DNA from: Schizochytrium sp. TIO01
Lineage: Eukaryota > Sar > Bigyra > Thraustochytrida > Thraustochytriidae
Reading direction: 5' to 3'
Assembly: GCA_004764695.1 (NCBI GenBank)
Contig: SMSO01000032.1
Location: 84,501-148,500 of the forward strand
Length of the DNA: 64,000 nt
The translations under genes and the position numbers were made by a program. Of the stretch, positions 1 to 10,172 are shown piece by piece. The notes beneath the pieces are model-generated. The model did not search any database and was not told the origin of the DNA. It saw only the letters and a list, made by a program, of their open reading frames with translations. Numbering within the stretch: the stretch's first letter is position 1; each line of letters begins with the position of its first letter.

Positions 1-393
1 AGCTCCTCCAATCGCAGCGCTGTGCACACATGCGATCACGGGCTGCGGACAGTTCTCCATAGCCGTAAAGGTCTCCTGCATCGGGAGCACGGCAATGCGG
101 GTGCGCCAAAATTTGTGCGCGGGATCCATTTTATTCGCAACAGGGTCAGATCCACCGAGCACCGAGGGCTCCTTGATGTCGAGGCCCACACTGAAGAACC
201 TGCCTTGTCCGGTGACAAGAATTGCACGGCACTCTGAGTCCGTGGCCAGCGTCTGAAACACCTGCCTGTACTCACGCCAAAAGTCTCCATTCATGGCATT
301 TCCTGCATTGGGTCTCGCAAGCTCCACGCGCACAACATGTCCTTCCCGAGACAGCTTAAGCGTCTTAAGTTCAAGGTCCTCGAGCCGAGTCAT
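1..393 (-). CDS. ECH1: Delta(3,5)-delta(2,4)-dienoyl-CoA isomerase / enoyl-CoA hydratase family protein, N-terminal part
   Basis: The gene runs off the left edge; 131 codons are present from the ATG at 391-393. The protein shows the crotonase fold start: a strand segment ending VRVELARP, the NAMNGDFW helix, CRAILVTGQGRFFSVGLD (the oxyanion-hole region FSVGLDI), then a long insert and FTAMENCPQPVIACVHSAAIGGA, the second oxyanion-hole loop. The QETF..ENCPQPVIA spacing matches peroxisomal/mitochondrial ECH1, which isomerises 3,5-dienoyl-CoA to 2,4-dienoyl-CoA when unsaturated fatty acids are beta-oxidised. The catalytic acidic residues would lie in the missing part, so a plain enoyl-CoA hydratase cannot be excluded. 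An in-frame TAG lies 30 bases upstream of the ATG, but a possible 3' splice site (ttctcgcag) sits between them, so an upstream exon with a targeting peptide is possible. Confidence 0.85.
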   Translation of the reverse strand, partial: MTRLEDLELKTLKLSREGHVVRVELARPNAGNAMNGDFWREYRQVFQTLATDSECRAILVTGQGRFFSVGLDIKEPSVLGGSDPVANKMDPAHKFWRTRIAVLPMQETFTAMENCPQPVIACVHSAAIGGA

Positions 394-1268
394 TCTTCTA
401 CTTCGTCTGGTCAATCCTGCGAGAATCTACCTCCACTGCCAAAGCTGCAAATGCTCTTCGCACCCGTTCCCTTCGGAAGCTCCTCGATGCAGAATCGAGC
501 CGAACTGAAGAGTAGGCAGAGCTGATTTGGGTCTGTCTGATCGTTCATGTGATTGATTGCATTTCCCGCCATCTCCATTACCCGTCTTGGTCCGCGCCTT
601 TGCGCCCTCTTTCTCACTCGGACCCCCTCTAATTCTTTCAATTAAAATTTTATTAAAAATTAAGTAAGCCACTCTAAACGCTAGCGCCCCTTAGCCGCTC
701 CTAGGTGCTCTTCTCCTCTTTGCGTTTCTTTTCTCTTTGTTGTTTTTCGTTTTCTATCAGTGTAATCAGAAGTGCTCCAGTCCGAAAGCAACCTGGAAAA
801 CCAAGCCTCCCAACTCTAGAGAATTAGTAGCGCTAGGTGTCTAGTAGAGATAGCCCGAGAAGGGGGATCTCTTCAAGCTTCGCTTAGTTTCAAGACTCCT
901 GTGCTTTCTTATCATAACTGATGAACCATAAGTACTAACTCGCAGATCATCTTCCGTTCCGATCCTCAGGCGTCGGACGGGAACGAAAGCAATTGATTGT
1001 ACTTTTAATCTTAATTTTTAATTGAAAATGAAATACAACTCATCCGCTAGAAAGAATGCGAGACGGTGACTCGATTCCTGCGTACAGTCGTAGACTCTTA
1101 AATGTTTGACCTTGAGTTTCCAATCTTTTCCAAATTGTTTGCTTGATCGCTGTGGACTTCATCGAAGATGATCTATCCTGAGAGCCTTCGCTGTGTCCTG
1201 GTGAAAAGCAAGCCATTGTAAGAATATGCAAGTGCATGGAAAGCCTGGTTTTCTCTAGCAGCGTTGTA

Positions 1269-1362
1269 CGTACTTACTTACTTATTTACTTATTTACCTA
1301 TTTACTTATTTACTTATTTACTTATTTACTTATTTACTTATTTACTTACTTACTTACCTACT
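1269..1362. repeat. TTAC/TTAT tetranucleotide array
   Basis: Tandem acttacttattt-type units, alternating TTAC and TTAT, with a second short patch at about 1448-1473. A simple microsatellite with no sign of function. Confidence 0.85.
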
Positions 1363-2336
1363 TGGTTACTTACCAAATCTACAGATTGAAGTTACTTTAG
1401 CGAGTCCATCGAATTATTCATTTATGGAGCTGCAAATGAAGCACATTTATTTATTTACTTGCTTACTTACTTAGTGCGTTGAAGCTGCTTTTGTTTCGAT
1501 ATTTTCACACTAGGACAAAGGGTGATTTTGGCAAAGTTAATCAGCTAACTGCCAAAGGCCCTATTACAGCAGCAATGACTTTCCATCTTGCAACTCTAGC
1601 TAGAGTTTCTGAGAACGTTGGTGGGAATCGAGTTGCGGCAAAAGAGGAAATGATAAAAGCGTGTCCTGTGTGTACAATTCTAGATTGTAAGGACTCGTAC
1701 TAGTCGTGGCAGACTTTTTGCTTTCAGCTCCGAAGAGACTGACTTGGAACTTGGAATATGAATGAATGAACTTGGGTCATGTCACAGTATCATGAGTTGG
1801 AGAGTCAATATTCTGCGAGACCAGGATACTCGTGTGCAGAAGCTTCAAATTCACGAGGCACACTGACAGCTACATTGCTAACCCCCCGTCGTTAAAATAT
1901 TCATAGAATCCCTGTGAGCTTGACAAGAGGGTAACCGTGAAGAATATTGAATATACGTGTATGCTTGACCATTGGCATCTTATTCCTCCACAGAAGAAGT
2001 TGTAGAGTCTTGTTGACATCATCAACATGAAACATGAAGCACGAAAGTTTCATCTTTCTCTGTCTTGGTCACTTCTTCTAACTAATGGTACGAGGTCTGC
2101 ATTTCCTCGCCGCCTTCAAAAATGAACATCCTTTTTCTCTCCAAAAATGTAACTATTGCTATATCATCTACCTCTAGCTAGGTGCATTAAAATAGGTAAA
2201 TAGTCTACTTGGCAGGACATAAAATGGGCAAAAGTGTGTGACCACCCACCATGCCCAAAAGCACTCCAAAAGCCTCTTGCAAAAAAGCTTTGCACGCAAA
2301 GCTTTGCTTGCAAAAGGGGCTCGACGGCTCTCCGGC

Positions 2337-2348
2337 GCTTGCAAGGTC
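2337..2348. promoter_or_regulatory. GCGCTTGCAAGG element upstream of TRMT2A-like gene
   Basis: The 12-mer lies 47 bases before the ATG at 2396. Its reverse complement CCTTGCAAGCGC occurs exactly at 8034-8045, 30 bases before the next plus-strand gene, and with one mismatch at 58331-58342. A core promoter or 5'UTR element is inferred from recurrence and position only. Confidence 0.35.
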
Positions 2349-2395
2349 TATCCCCATAGGCATCCCATTAACTCCGTTACCACAACTTTGCCACC

Positions 2396-4660
2396 ATGGA
2401 CGCCGCCGCCGCCGCCGTTGGTGAGAAGCGTCCTGCCCCGGATTCCGAGGTTGATGCCGTCGCCCCTGAGGGCAACGATAACAACGACAACGATGCCGCC
2501 GCCCTCGCAGAGGTCTCTGGTGCAGAGGTCCGCCCCGACGAGGATGAGGTCGCTGGCGACGCCGAAGAAGGCAGACCGAAGCTGACGATCCTAAACGCTG
2601 GCCAGCACCTCATGAACAAGAAGGTCAAGGTGCAGCTTGTTCGCAACAAGATCAAGCATCACAAGACTGTAAAGGTGACAAAATTGTCGCATGCAGTTGT
2701 CTACTTTGACACCAAGGAGGATCTTGAGTTGGCTAGACCAGTGATGGAAACCATCAAGAACCGTAATGGCGATCTTTGGAAGGTCGTGGACTACATCAGA
2801 CCCTCTTCAGATCTTAAGGACTACCAGGACCGCGGCGAGAATGGCAGCAAGAGAAAGCGTGCTCGCCGTGAAGGAGCCGACGGCAAGAAGTCCGGAAACG
2901 AAGATGGAGAGCAAGAACCCGAAGCTGAACGCACGGCCGCCTCATCCACAATTCCTTGGGCATCCATTCCTTACGAAGAACAGCTTGTGAAAAAGCAGTT
3001 CTGGGCAAGCGCCATGATCCGCCGTGTCCTCCGCAGACTCGTCAAGACCGAAAAGGGAGGATCCGCAACACCTATGGAGTGGACCGAAGATATTCGCCGC
3101 CAGTTCGATGGCCGTGGTCGTAACGTTGAGGGCCCTCAACCTGGCGATGAGGCCCTCAAGACCCGTATTGGCATGATTCCTGGAGCACCGTGTCCTCTCG
3201 AAAAGATCATCGCTTCGCCACAACAGGAGGGATACCGCAACAAGTGCTCCTTTACGATCGGCCGTGATAGTGAAGGTAAGGTCGCTGTTGGTTTCCGTGT
3301 TTCTGCATTCAAGATGGGATCTGTTCGTGTTGGCCGTCTTGAGGACTGTATCCACGTTCCCAAGGCAGCTCGTGAGTTCGCCCTTGCCTTGGAGAAACAC
3401 ATTTCAGAATCCTCCAAGCTTGCTCCTTTTGACCTTGAGGACAAATCAGGCTTCTGGCAAACGTGCACTGTGCGCTACTTTGAGTCTACAAAGTCTCTCT
3501 TGGCCTGCCTCGTCGTCAGTACCAAGAAGGAGGAGACCGAGACCGTTGACCAGGAGCTCAAGGCTATTACCGAGGCTCTCATTGCCCAGACCTATGATGG
3601 TGTGGAACTCCAGTCCTTTTCCGTGATCAAGCCTGAAGCAAACCAGCTCCCGGGTCCCAATGACGAAGTTGTGCTCCTGCACGGCAAGCCTTGCATCATC
3701 GACCACGTCGATGGTCTTGACTTCGAGGTATCTCCCAACGCATTCTTCCAGGTCAACTCGTCATGCGCAGAAGCCCTCTTTCAGAAGATTCGCGAGTGGA
3801 CTTGGTACGCTCCTGGTGAGGAGGTTCCTGCTGAGGCTAAGAACCTCGCCCCGGCACCGGAAGGCAACCCTAACGGCCCTACGGTTCTCGATGTTTGCTG
3901 TGGTACCGGTACCATTGGTATGTGCATGGCACGGTCTGCAAAGCACGTGGTTGGTGTCGACATGGTTGAGGATGGAATTAAGGATGCTCGTCGCAACGCT
4001 GAGCTGAATAACATTAAGAACACCACCTTTGTAGCGTCCAAGATCGAGGACGTTGTCAACGATCTTCTTCGCGGCATGCACAACATTACCAACCGCCCGT
4101 CTTCTAAGGACTTTACCCCGCCCGAGGGCCTTGAGGATGCGCGCAAATACATTGTTGAGGCTGGTGATGCTGGACTCGTTGCTATTGTAGACCCTCCCCG
4201 CGCCGGTCTTCACAAGCGTGTCATTCGTGAGCTTCGCGTCTGCGATCAGATTACCAACCTTATTTACGTTTCCTGTGATGCCGAGCTGGCTTTGACAAAC
4301 TTTATTGATCTGTGCCGTCGTGAGCATGGCCAACGCCCTGGCAAGCCTTTTCGCCCTGTTCGTGCCATCCCTGTTGATCTCTTCCCGCACACACCCCACT
4401 GCGAGCTTATCATTCAGTTTGAAAAGATCACTGATGCCAAGACTCACAAAGAATACGTTGCCGAGCAAAAGGCTGCTAAGGAGTCCACTGATGCCTTCCT
4501 CGGCAAAAAGACAACAACAGAGACCGAGGACAAGACGGAGGAGACTACCGAGGCACCTGCTACTGCTGCTGACGACAAGGCGGAAAATACCACTAGTGCT
4601 GCTGATGACACTGCTGCTGCCCCTGCTGAAGCTAGCGAGCCCTCCGCAATGCAGGAGTAA
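2396..4660 (+). CDS. TRMT2A: tRNA (uracil-5-)-methyltransferase, TRMT2A type
   Basis: The 754-residue protein would methylate the 5-position of uridine (U54 of tRNA in the TRMT2A/Trm2 family) using S-adenosylmethionine. An acidic N-terminus (1-60) precedes an RRM-like segment (about 62-140), then a Lys/Arg-rich linker, a TRAM-less central region and the methyltransferase domain. Visible motifs are SAM motif I VLDVCCGTG (497-505), GVDMVEDGIKDA, DPPR (599-602), YVSC with the catalytic nucleophile Cys627, and HCE (668-670) with the proton-abstracting Glu670. The RRM-plus-RumA/TrmA architecture separates it from TRMT2B and bacterial TrmA. A low-complexity Thr/Ala/Glu tail follows from about residue 690. 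The ATG sits in the near-ideal context gccaccATGG. Codons are strongly C/G-biased, unlike the AT-ending DBR1 and calpain-like genes, and there is no intron. Confidence 0.95.
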   Translation: MDAAAAAVGEKRPAPDSEVDAVAPEGNDNNDNDAAALAEVSGAEVRPDEDEVAGDAEEGRPKLTILNAGQHLMNKKVKVQLVRNKIKHHKTVKVTKLSHAVVYFDTKEDLELARPVMETIKNRNGDLWKVVDYIRPSSDLKDYQDRGENGSKRKRARREGADGKKSGNEDGEQEPEAERTAASSTIPWASIPYEEQLVKKQFWASAMIRRVLRRLVKTEKGGSATPMEWTEDIRRQFDGRGRNVEGPQPGDEALKTRIGMIPGAPCPLEKIIASPQQEGYRNKCSFTIGRDSEGKVAVGFRVSAFKMGSVRVGRLEDCIHVPKAAREFALALEKHISESSKLAPFDLEDKSGFWQTCTVRYFESTKSLLACLVVSTKKEETETVDQELKAITEALIAQTYDGVELQSFSVIKPEANQLPGPNDEVVLLHGKPCIIDHVDGLDFEVSPNAFFQVNSSCAEALFQKIREWTWYAPGEEVPAEAKNLAPAPEGNPNGPTVLDVCCGTGTIGMCMARSAKHVVGVDMVEDGIKDARRNAELNNIKNTTFVASKIEDVVNDLLRGMHNITNRPSSKDFTPPEGLEDARKYIVEAGDAGLVAIVDPPRAGLHKRVIRELRVCDQITNLIYVSCDAELALTNFIDLCRREHGQRPGKPFRPVRAIPVDLFPHTPHCELIIQFEKITDAKTHKEYVAEQKAAKESTDAFLGKKTTTETEDKTEETTEAPATAADDKAENTTSAADDTAAAPAEASEPSAMQE

Positions 4661-7216
4661 ATTAAACGCTCGTACTTTGGCGTTAGTCTTGTGTTTGTAA
4701 AAGAATATCCTTGCTCCAATGTCGATAAAGCTTTCGCTCGCGCCTGTGTTCAACAATGCATAAAAAATACAAATCTTAAAATGCAATTCCCTCATCTGAG
4801 TTCATATAAAAACACCTATTGAGCTCACTTCCCCTGTTTATGCGCTTATCAACCCTCTCCTTGAATGAAAGAAAAGTTAAGATGCAAGACCATATGCAGT
4901 TTGGAAAAGATAACGGTGATAGTCATTAATGTATGATCTAGACACACGAGTTCTTTGGTACGGTAGTAATTCCTAATCAAATTTTGAAATGATCTTCATC
5001 TCGAACCCCGTCTCTTCCATATGTATATTGTTCGTAGCGTACGACGTCTCCATATTTTGAGAAAGTCGCAGGTTCTGGTTTTGTCCCATTACAAATTCAC
5101 CAACCGTGGTGTTTTGAAATCTATAACATTCGCCATACTTTTCTTTTCGATGAGAAGAAGCTCCATTTAAATTGCGAATTTATTCTCACTTGTTACTTGT
5201 CAATCCTTTACTTCAGTAAAACCTAAAGTAAAAGAATATCACTCATATTATAGTCAAATGTGTGCGACTGCAAACTTGGTTTACCAAAAGTGATAATGTA
5301 TCTGCAAGACTGTCGCAAATCACAAACACCCAAACCAGAATCCATCCTCTTGATTTCCAGTATCCATATGGATAGATAGACTTATCTCGCAACTTCATGC
5401 AGTAGCCTACTCGTCCCCATCCGCTTGCTTTTGCACCACCGGGATGCAGACCCAAGATGGCGACGTTCAACCATCCTAGCTTCTAATATGATTTTCAGAT
5501 AATATGCACCTGCCTAGGTAGTAGTAGGTAGGCAGTCGTAGACGAGTGCATTCGATGGGTACCCCTGCGTCCGTCCATGTTCTATATGGACACTGGCTCG
5601 CGAGCGCAAATTCACCGTACGAGTGCACAACGTAGAGACCTTCTTCTTCGGAGACCTTGGCGAACGAAGAGGTACCAAGAAGGACGCTTTGGCTCTCTGA
5701 CGAGTGAAAGGCCGTCAACTCAAGTCAATATATTATGTACACCTCTTAGACTTCTCGTCGCGATTGTTATTCCGCAGGTTAGAAGAGCATTTACAAATAA
5801 TTGGCAGGGGTGGCCTTAATCCAGGAATGCAGTAGTCAAGAGTGAGAAGACTTCACTCAACGAAGGAATCCACAGGGGATAGACTCTGCAGGCGAGGTCG
5901 CCATTGTATTCGTGGAGTGCTACGGGTGCAACTATCTCTATGGCCATCGACAGCTTACCCTGTAGTTTGGTACTTCTCCTCAAGAGCTCTTTTCTCGTCC
6001 ATTCCTCGCTTTGCTACCAGAGCTGCCACGCTTAAAGATGCTGTTCGATACAAACGTGAAAAACAGCAAATGTCCCAGCAGGCAACAACAGACACACGCC
6101 GTGCACAGATTAAGAGCTCGTGGGTTTGCGATCTTGAGCGCCACGGCATTTTGACTTCAAGTTTGTCGATGTCTCGACAGGCCACGGTATCCAAAAAAGA
6201 AAGAGCAAAGCCTTTGTGGATGTCGTTGACATTGTCGTAACAAGAAGGTGGGGAAGAAGATCTCCATGATCCATTCCAAGTCGAACGTCATTCCGTATGA
6301 CTCGAACCGCCTCAAACAACAGCCCGTGGCTTCAAGAGCACGTATTGTCTTTGATCACATGGGCTGACGAAGCTGTCCGCTGCCGAGAGAGCGAACATCG
6401 TGGCCGCGCAGGCTGGTTTATTATTGTGCTTCGTCGAGAATTGCACGAAATGGACAAAAATTGTGGGCTTTTTAGTTACTTTGCAAAAGGAAATTCATCC
6501 TTAGCCGATGCTCGGATAAACGGAAACCCAAGCGAGCCCAACCGAGGCTGAAGTGCTTTGCTTCAATTCTGTCAAGCACATCAGCTTTCGGGGCAACTGC
6601 AGATCTGCCGATCGAGACGACTCCGTACTTTTGGCTGCGCTTAGAAGGTTGAATCTGCGACCAACTATACGGTCGAAAAATATATATATATATATTCGCA
6701 ATGAAAAGACACAGTTCTATTACCCACTTTTGCTTGAGAATTAGAAGAATTTTATTTCTTTGAAATACAACGAAAGCTCCTTTTTCGTTCTCTTCACTTT
6801 GAAGTTCCACGTTCGAAGCAGGCAGCAGCAGTTGACGTCTGCTGTGGCCAGCAAACTCTCATCCGCGAAGACATTCGCCATACGAGATCAACGTCCCCCC
6901 TCTGTCTCGACCGCTTCACTGGGCTAGGCGTTGGCATACCTGTAGACCACATTGGCCGCCTAGACCGGCCAAAGTGCTCGTGTCGTGCATCTCGTCAATT
7001 TTCCACCCATTCAATCGACTCGGAAACCAAAGTTTTCACTACACCTGCTTCCTTCCTCCCTTCCTCGAGACACCTTGCTCGACACAAGCAGTTCCGCTTC
7101 GCTTCAAGTTTGCTTGACACCGTCTGGCCCATCGTCATCATAGCTTTGCACGTTGTGAACCCTCGCGAGGCCCTGCGAGCCACTTTTCAAAAGAGCAAAC
7201 CTCAACTTTGCTTTTT

Positions 7217-7252
7217 AAAACAAAACAAAACAAAACAAAACAAAACAAAACA
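7217..7252. repeat. (AAAAC)n pentanucleotide array
   Basis: About seven perfect AAAAC units; a simple microsatellite. Confidence 0.9.
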
Positions 7253-8033
7253 AGAGAATCGCGTTTTGATCTAATCGCAAATCGGCAAAAGCTAAACACT
7301 AGACAAGCTTTTGCCAAAGTCTTTCGCGGTGCGCCAGAGCCGTAGCAGTTTATTCCTTCATTGAGCTCGGTGGTGGCAGCGTCCTACGCAAGCGCAACTT
7401 TTCATCCTCGCACGAGGCACCTAGAACTCGTGCATACTCCATAGTCAGTAGCCCCGTGCATATAGCTGTGTCGAATATTGTACAGTGGCTCGTAATAGGC
7501 TGAGCGATTCGTTTGAGCTTGCGTTAACTCCTAAGCCAGTGGCGCAAGACGAGCTAGCAGAGCTTGAAGGATTAGAGCTGGGAGGCAATTGCTTCTTTCA
7601 TTTGGCGAAGAGGCTAGCTTTCGGTGCCTGGAAGACCAGAATCCTCACCAGTGAGATAAGATAAAGGCCTCGTGCAAGCATCTACATACAACCTCTCGTG
7701 CCTGTACCTGGGCTATTCCAAAAAGGGAGCAGGAATCTGTTTGGGACATCCACAATTTGACCTTTAGAGCAAGATCATCTTTAGTCTAGTAGTGCATTAG
7801 TCATATCAATAGCATCCTGTGGTTGTAGCCCGTGAGAAAGTTGTCCGCCTCCTAGACCCTTGATCACTGGGGGGAGTAAAACGCAGTATTGGTTCTGTGC
7901 TTGAGGCACAAGAAATAGGGCAAGTTTTCCTGCTCGCTCGTGCGACGATTGCGATTCTCTTACATAAGGAAAATCTCTGCCTTTTGTGTGACCAAACGTC
8001 TCAGAATTCAGTTACATCAGGAACCCTTTGATA

Positions 8034-8045
8034 CCTTGCAAGCGC
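8034..8045. promoter_or_regulatory. CCTTGCAAGCGC element upstream of five-TM protein gene
   Basis: It is identical in reverse complement to the element at 2337-2348 and ends 30 bases before the ATG at 8076. A regulatory role is inferred. Confidence 0.35.
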
Positions 8046-8075
8046 GCCGTGAAACAACAAGGGCGAAACTGATCA

Positions 8076-9977
8076 ATGTGGAGAACAATGCAGGTGACGA
8101 CTAGCGCCAAGCTAAGTACTATTTTTACAACCCTCGCGTTCTTTGCCAATTTTGTGGGCTGCGAAAGTATTGATCTTGTATTTTCTTTGAACTTTGCAAA
8201 TTTTACGCCTGCAGAGTTTGTTCCTCTACCTTCTATTGTTAGACAACATCGCCGTCGAGTGCGTAGCACCAACGAATTCACTCTTCCTATTGGTGACACC
8301 TCAGACGAAGAATGGCAGGCCTACTTCAAAGGTTTAATCATCGCTCCATTGGTGATGATCGTTATGTTTATTCTGTATTTTATCTTTCTCTGTGTACAGC
8401 CTTGCTGCTGCAGGTGCGCCCACCGCGTGAACCCCTCTGCACGATTCAAGGCCTATATTGTCTTTTGCATCCTCTGTGTAGGTAGTTTGATTGCTTGGGC
8501 GTTTTGCTTTGCTGTCAACAGTTCTGTACAGCAAGGTTTGAAGGAAGCGGATAGTAACATAGATGATTTACAAGCACTTCTGGGGAGATATGAAGACTTT
8601 CTTGAATCCGTCAAACCTATCATTAATTCAATCCGCGACAACATGACTTCTACTGAATCCGTGTGTAGTGATACCCTGAGTAACAACCCGGACGCTCAAG
8701 AGGCTGTCGATCAGGCAGTACAAACGATTGATAGTTACCTTGCTAGTGCAGAGTCGAGTATTGACCAAGCACTTGGCTACTTTCCGGATATCAGCTCCAC
8801 ACTTGATAATGCTTTTGATGCACGCACGGCTTCACTTGCAGCAAATATGATAATTCTAATGTGGGGTATCATCATGTTTGTCATGGTCTTGTTTTGGTTT
8901 ATTAGCACTTCTGTTCAATATCTTAATATTGGTGGATATCGCATGAAAGGGTACAAGCGTTGTCTCGCTCGCACCTCTTGCGTAACAATGCTTAGCATTG
9001 GTTTGCTGTTTTTAGCTTTGAGTATCATTGTCGCTGCGGCATTTCAGATGGCTTCGACTGCAGGCTCTGACGCATGTGCGCCTGGTCCTGATTTTACTAT
9101 ACAGCGGCTACTCTCTGCAACAACGGGGAGCCCTATTCTCGAAACACGTTCAACTAATGCCGAGGCAGCTCTCTGCACAGAAATCCCTGGATCGGGTAGT
9201 GATGCCAGCGAAATTCCTAGTGGAGTCGCGACTTTGCTTTGCTACTATCAGGTTTGCAACGGTGATAATGTCGTCCAGGATGCTCTTGAGCAGATTGCAA
9301 AGCTTGCTTCTGATAGCACCTGGCCTGCTTTGCCGACAAACACCTCGCGGGACTGCCGAGATTCGTACGCCATCTTGAATGCAACAACAACATTGAATGC
9401 CGTGCAGGTTGTTCAAGGGGCTGTCTCATTATTTCAGTGCAAAACTTTAAATGACATTTACGTCAGCATCGTGCACTCTACTATTTGCACGCACGTTGTC
9501 CCGGCAACAGTTCAAGCATGGCAGTATCTTTTGGCAGGTAGCACTATTATCCTGTGCGCCTTGGCTTTACACCAACATTTTAATCTTTTTCAAACAAGAG
9601 ACCACATTTTCCCTGGAGATACTCGTGGAATGTATGGAGCTGGTCACACCAACTCAACAGACTTTGATACGCCAGACGAAGGCACGCATGCCGACGCTCT
9701 CGACGCGTACTACTCACGCCCCTCGTCTATGCTCGCTGGCACCTTGCCTACCGCAACACCAGAACCAGGCGCCTCATCTGCTAAAGCTGTGCCGCTGGAT
9801 TCGCCGAGTGGGTCAACTGGCACTTCTCCACAAAGCACAAGCAATGCGGCTGCAGTTACTCTCGACTTGAATTCTCCATATTCAGAGGGTGGAGAGTCTT
9901 ATGCATCGGGAAGTTCATCGAGTGCAGCCAGCGATTCTGTTTCGCCAAAAGAACAGACCTCTCTAGTCATGCTGTAA
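8076..9977 (+). CDS. Five-transmembrane protein of tweety/prominin topology
   Basis: The protein has 633 residues. A hydrophobic signal-like start (about 12-28) is followed by a short outer segment with the sequon NFT (42-44), TM1 (about 86-107), a Cys-rich inner turn (Cys106, 110, 111, 112, 114), TM2 (127-147), an outer loop of about 108 residues, TM3 (257-277), a basic inner linker, TM4 (302-324), a second outer loop of about 157 residues with seven cysteines (334, 367, 389, 394, 427, 455, 471) and sequons at 422 and 435, TM5 (482-500) and a Ser/Thr-rich cytoplasmic tail. Five segments with two glycosylatable outer loops of about 110 and 150 residues match the tweety (TTYH) layout closely. 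The Cys-rich turn after TM1 is also a prominin feature, but prominin loops are much longer. The family is assigned from topology, not from residue identity. Likely site: plasma membrane. The gene is intronless and convergent with MCM9, 195 bases apart. Confidence 0.75.
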   Translation: MWRTMQVTTSAKLSTIFTTLAFFANFVGCESIDLVFSLNFANFTPAEFVPLPSIVRQHRRRVRSTNEFTLPIGDTSDEEWQAYFKGLIIAPLVMIVMFILYFIFLCVQPCCCRCAHRVNPSARFKAYIVFCILCVGSLIAWAFCFAVNSSVQQGLKEADSNIDDLQALLGRYEDFLESVKPIINSIRDNMTSTESVCSDTLSNNPDAQEAVDQAVQTIDSYLASAESSIDQALGYFPDISSTLDNAFDARTASLAANMIILMWGIIMFVMVLFWFISTSVQYLNIGGYRMKGYKRCLARTSCVTMLSIGLLFLALSIIVAAAFQMASTAGSDACAPGPDFTIQRLLSATTGSPILETRSTNAEAALCTEIPGSGSDASEIPSGVATLLCYYQVCNGDNVVQDALEQIAKLASDSTWPALPTNTSRDCRDSYAILNATTTLNAVQVVQGAVSLFQCKTLNDIYVSIVHSTICTHVVPATVQAWQYLLAGSTIILCALALHQHFNLFQTRDHIFPGDTRGMYGAGHTNSTDFDTPDEGTHADALDAYYSRPSSMLAGTLPTATPEPGASSAKAVPLDSPSGSTGTSPQSTSNAAAVTLDLNSPYSEGGESYASGSSSSAASDSVSPKEQTSLVML

Positions 9978-10172
9978 GACGAGATAAGGTATAAGAGAAC
10001 AGCGTATGTGGGATTCTATTAGGTAGATTTGTCAGTATCAAGTGTCGTCACACGAATGTAAAATAAGCCTGTCTTTGATTTTCATATTGAAATTACTTTT
10101 CTGCCTTCGTGAACAGATTTATCATTTAAGACATACAATACAAAATATGTTGAATTTTACATAAAGCTATTC

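Larger units (their letters stand above)
394..2395. other. Intergenic region between divergent ECH1-like and TRMT2A genes
   Basis: No coding frame can be supported. The region holds the 5' flanks of two divergently transcribed genes, a TTAC/TTAT array (separate entry), AT-rich tracts around 640-660 and 1000-1030, and, close to the right-hand gene, an inverted repeat AGCTTTGC-ac-GCAAAGCT at about 2287-2304. A 75-codon open frame at 1479-1703 lacks any recognisable feature. Confidence 0.6.
4661..8075. other. Intergenic region with unresolved coding-like patches
   Basis: No gene model can be supported across this 3.4 kb. Between about 5240 and 6550 several short open frames on both strands read like protein but shift frame or lack an ATG (see findings); they may be exons of an unrecognised spliced gene or relics. 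Also present are an inverted repeat at 5510-5535 (CTGCCTA...TAGGCAG), a TA run near 6680-6695 and an AAAAC array at 7217-7252. Confidence 0.5.

Noticed and set aside
3761-4795. 344-codon minus-strand open frame under the TRMT2A-like gene
   Set aside because: Antisense shadow of the biased coding strand; the sense frame carries DPPR and the catalytic Cys in the same interval.
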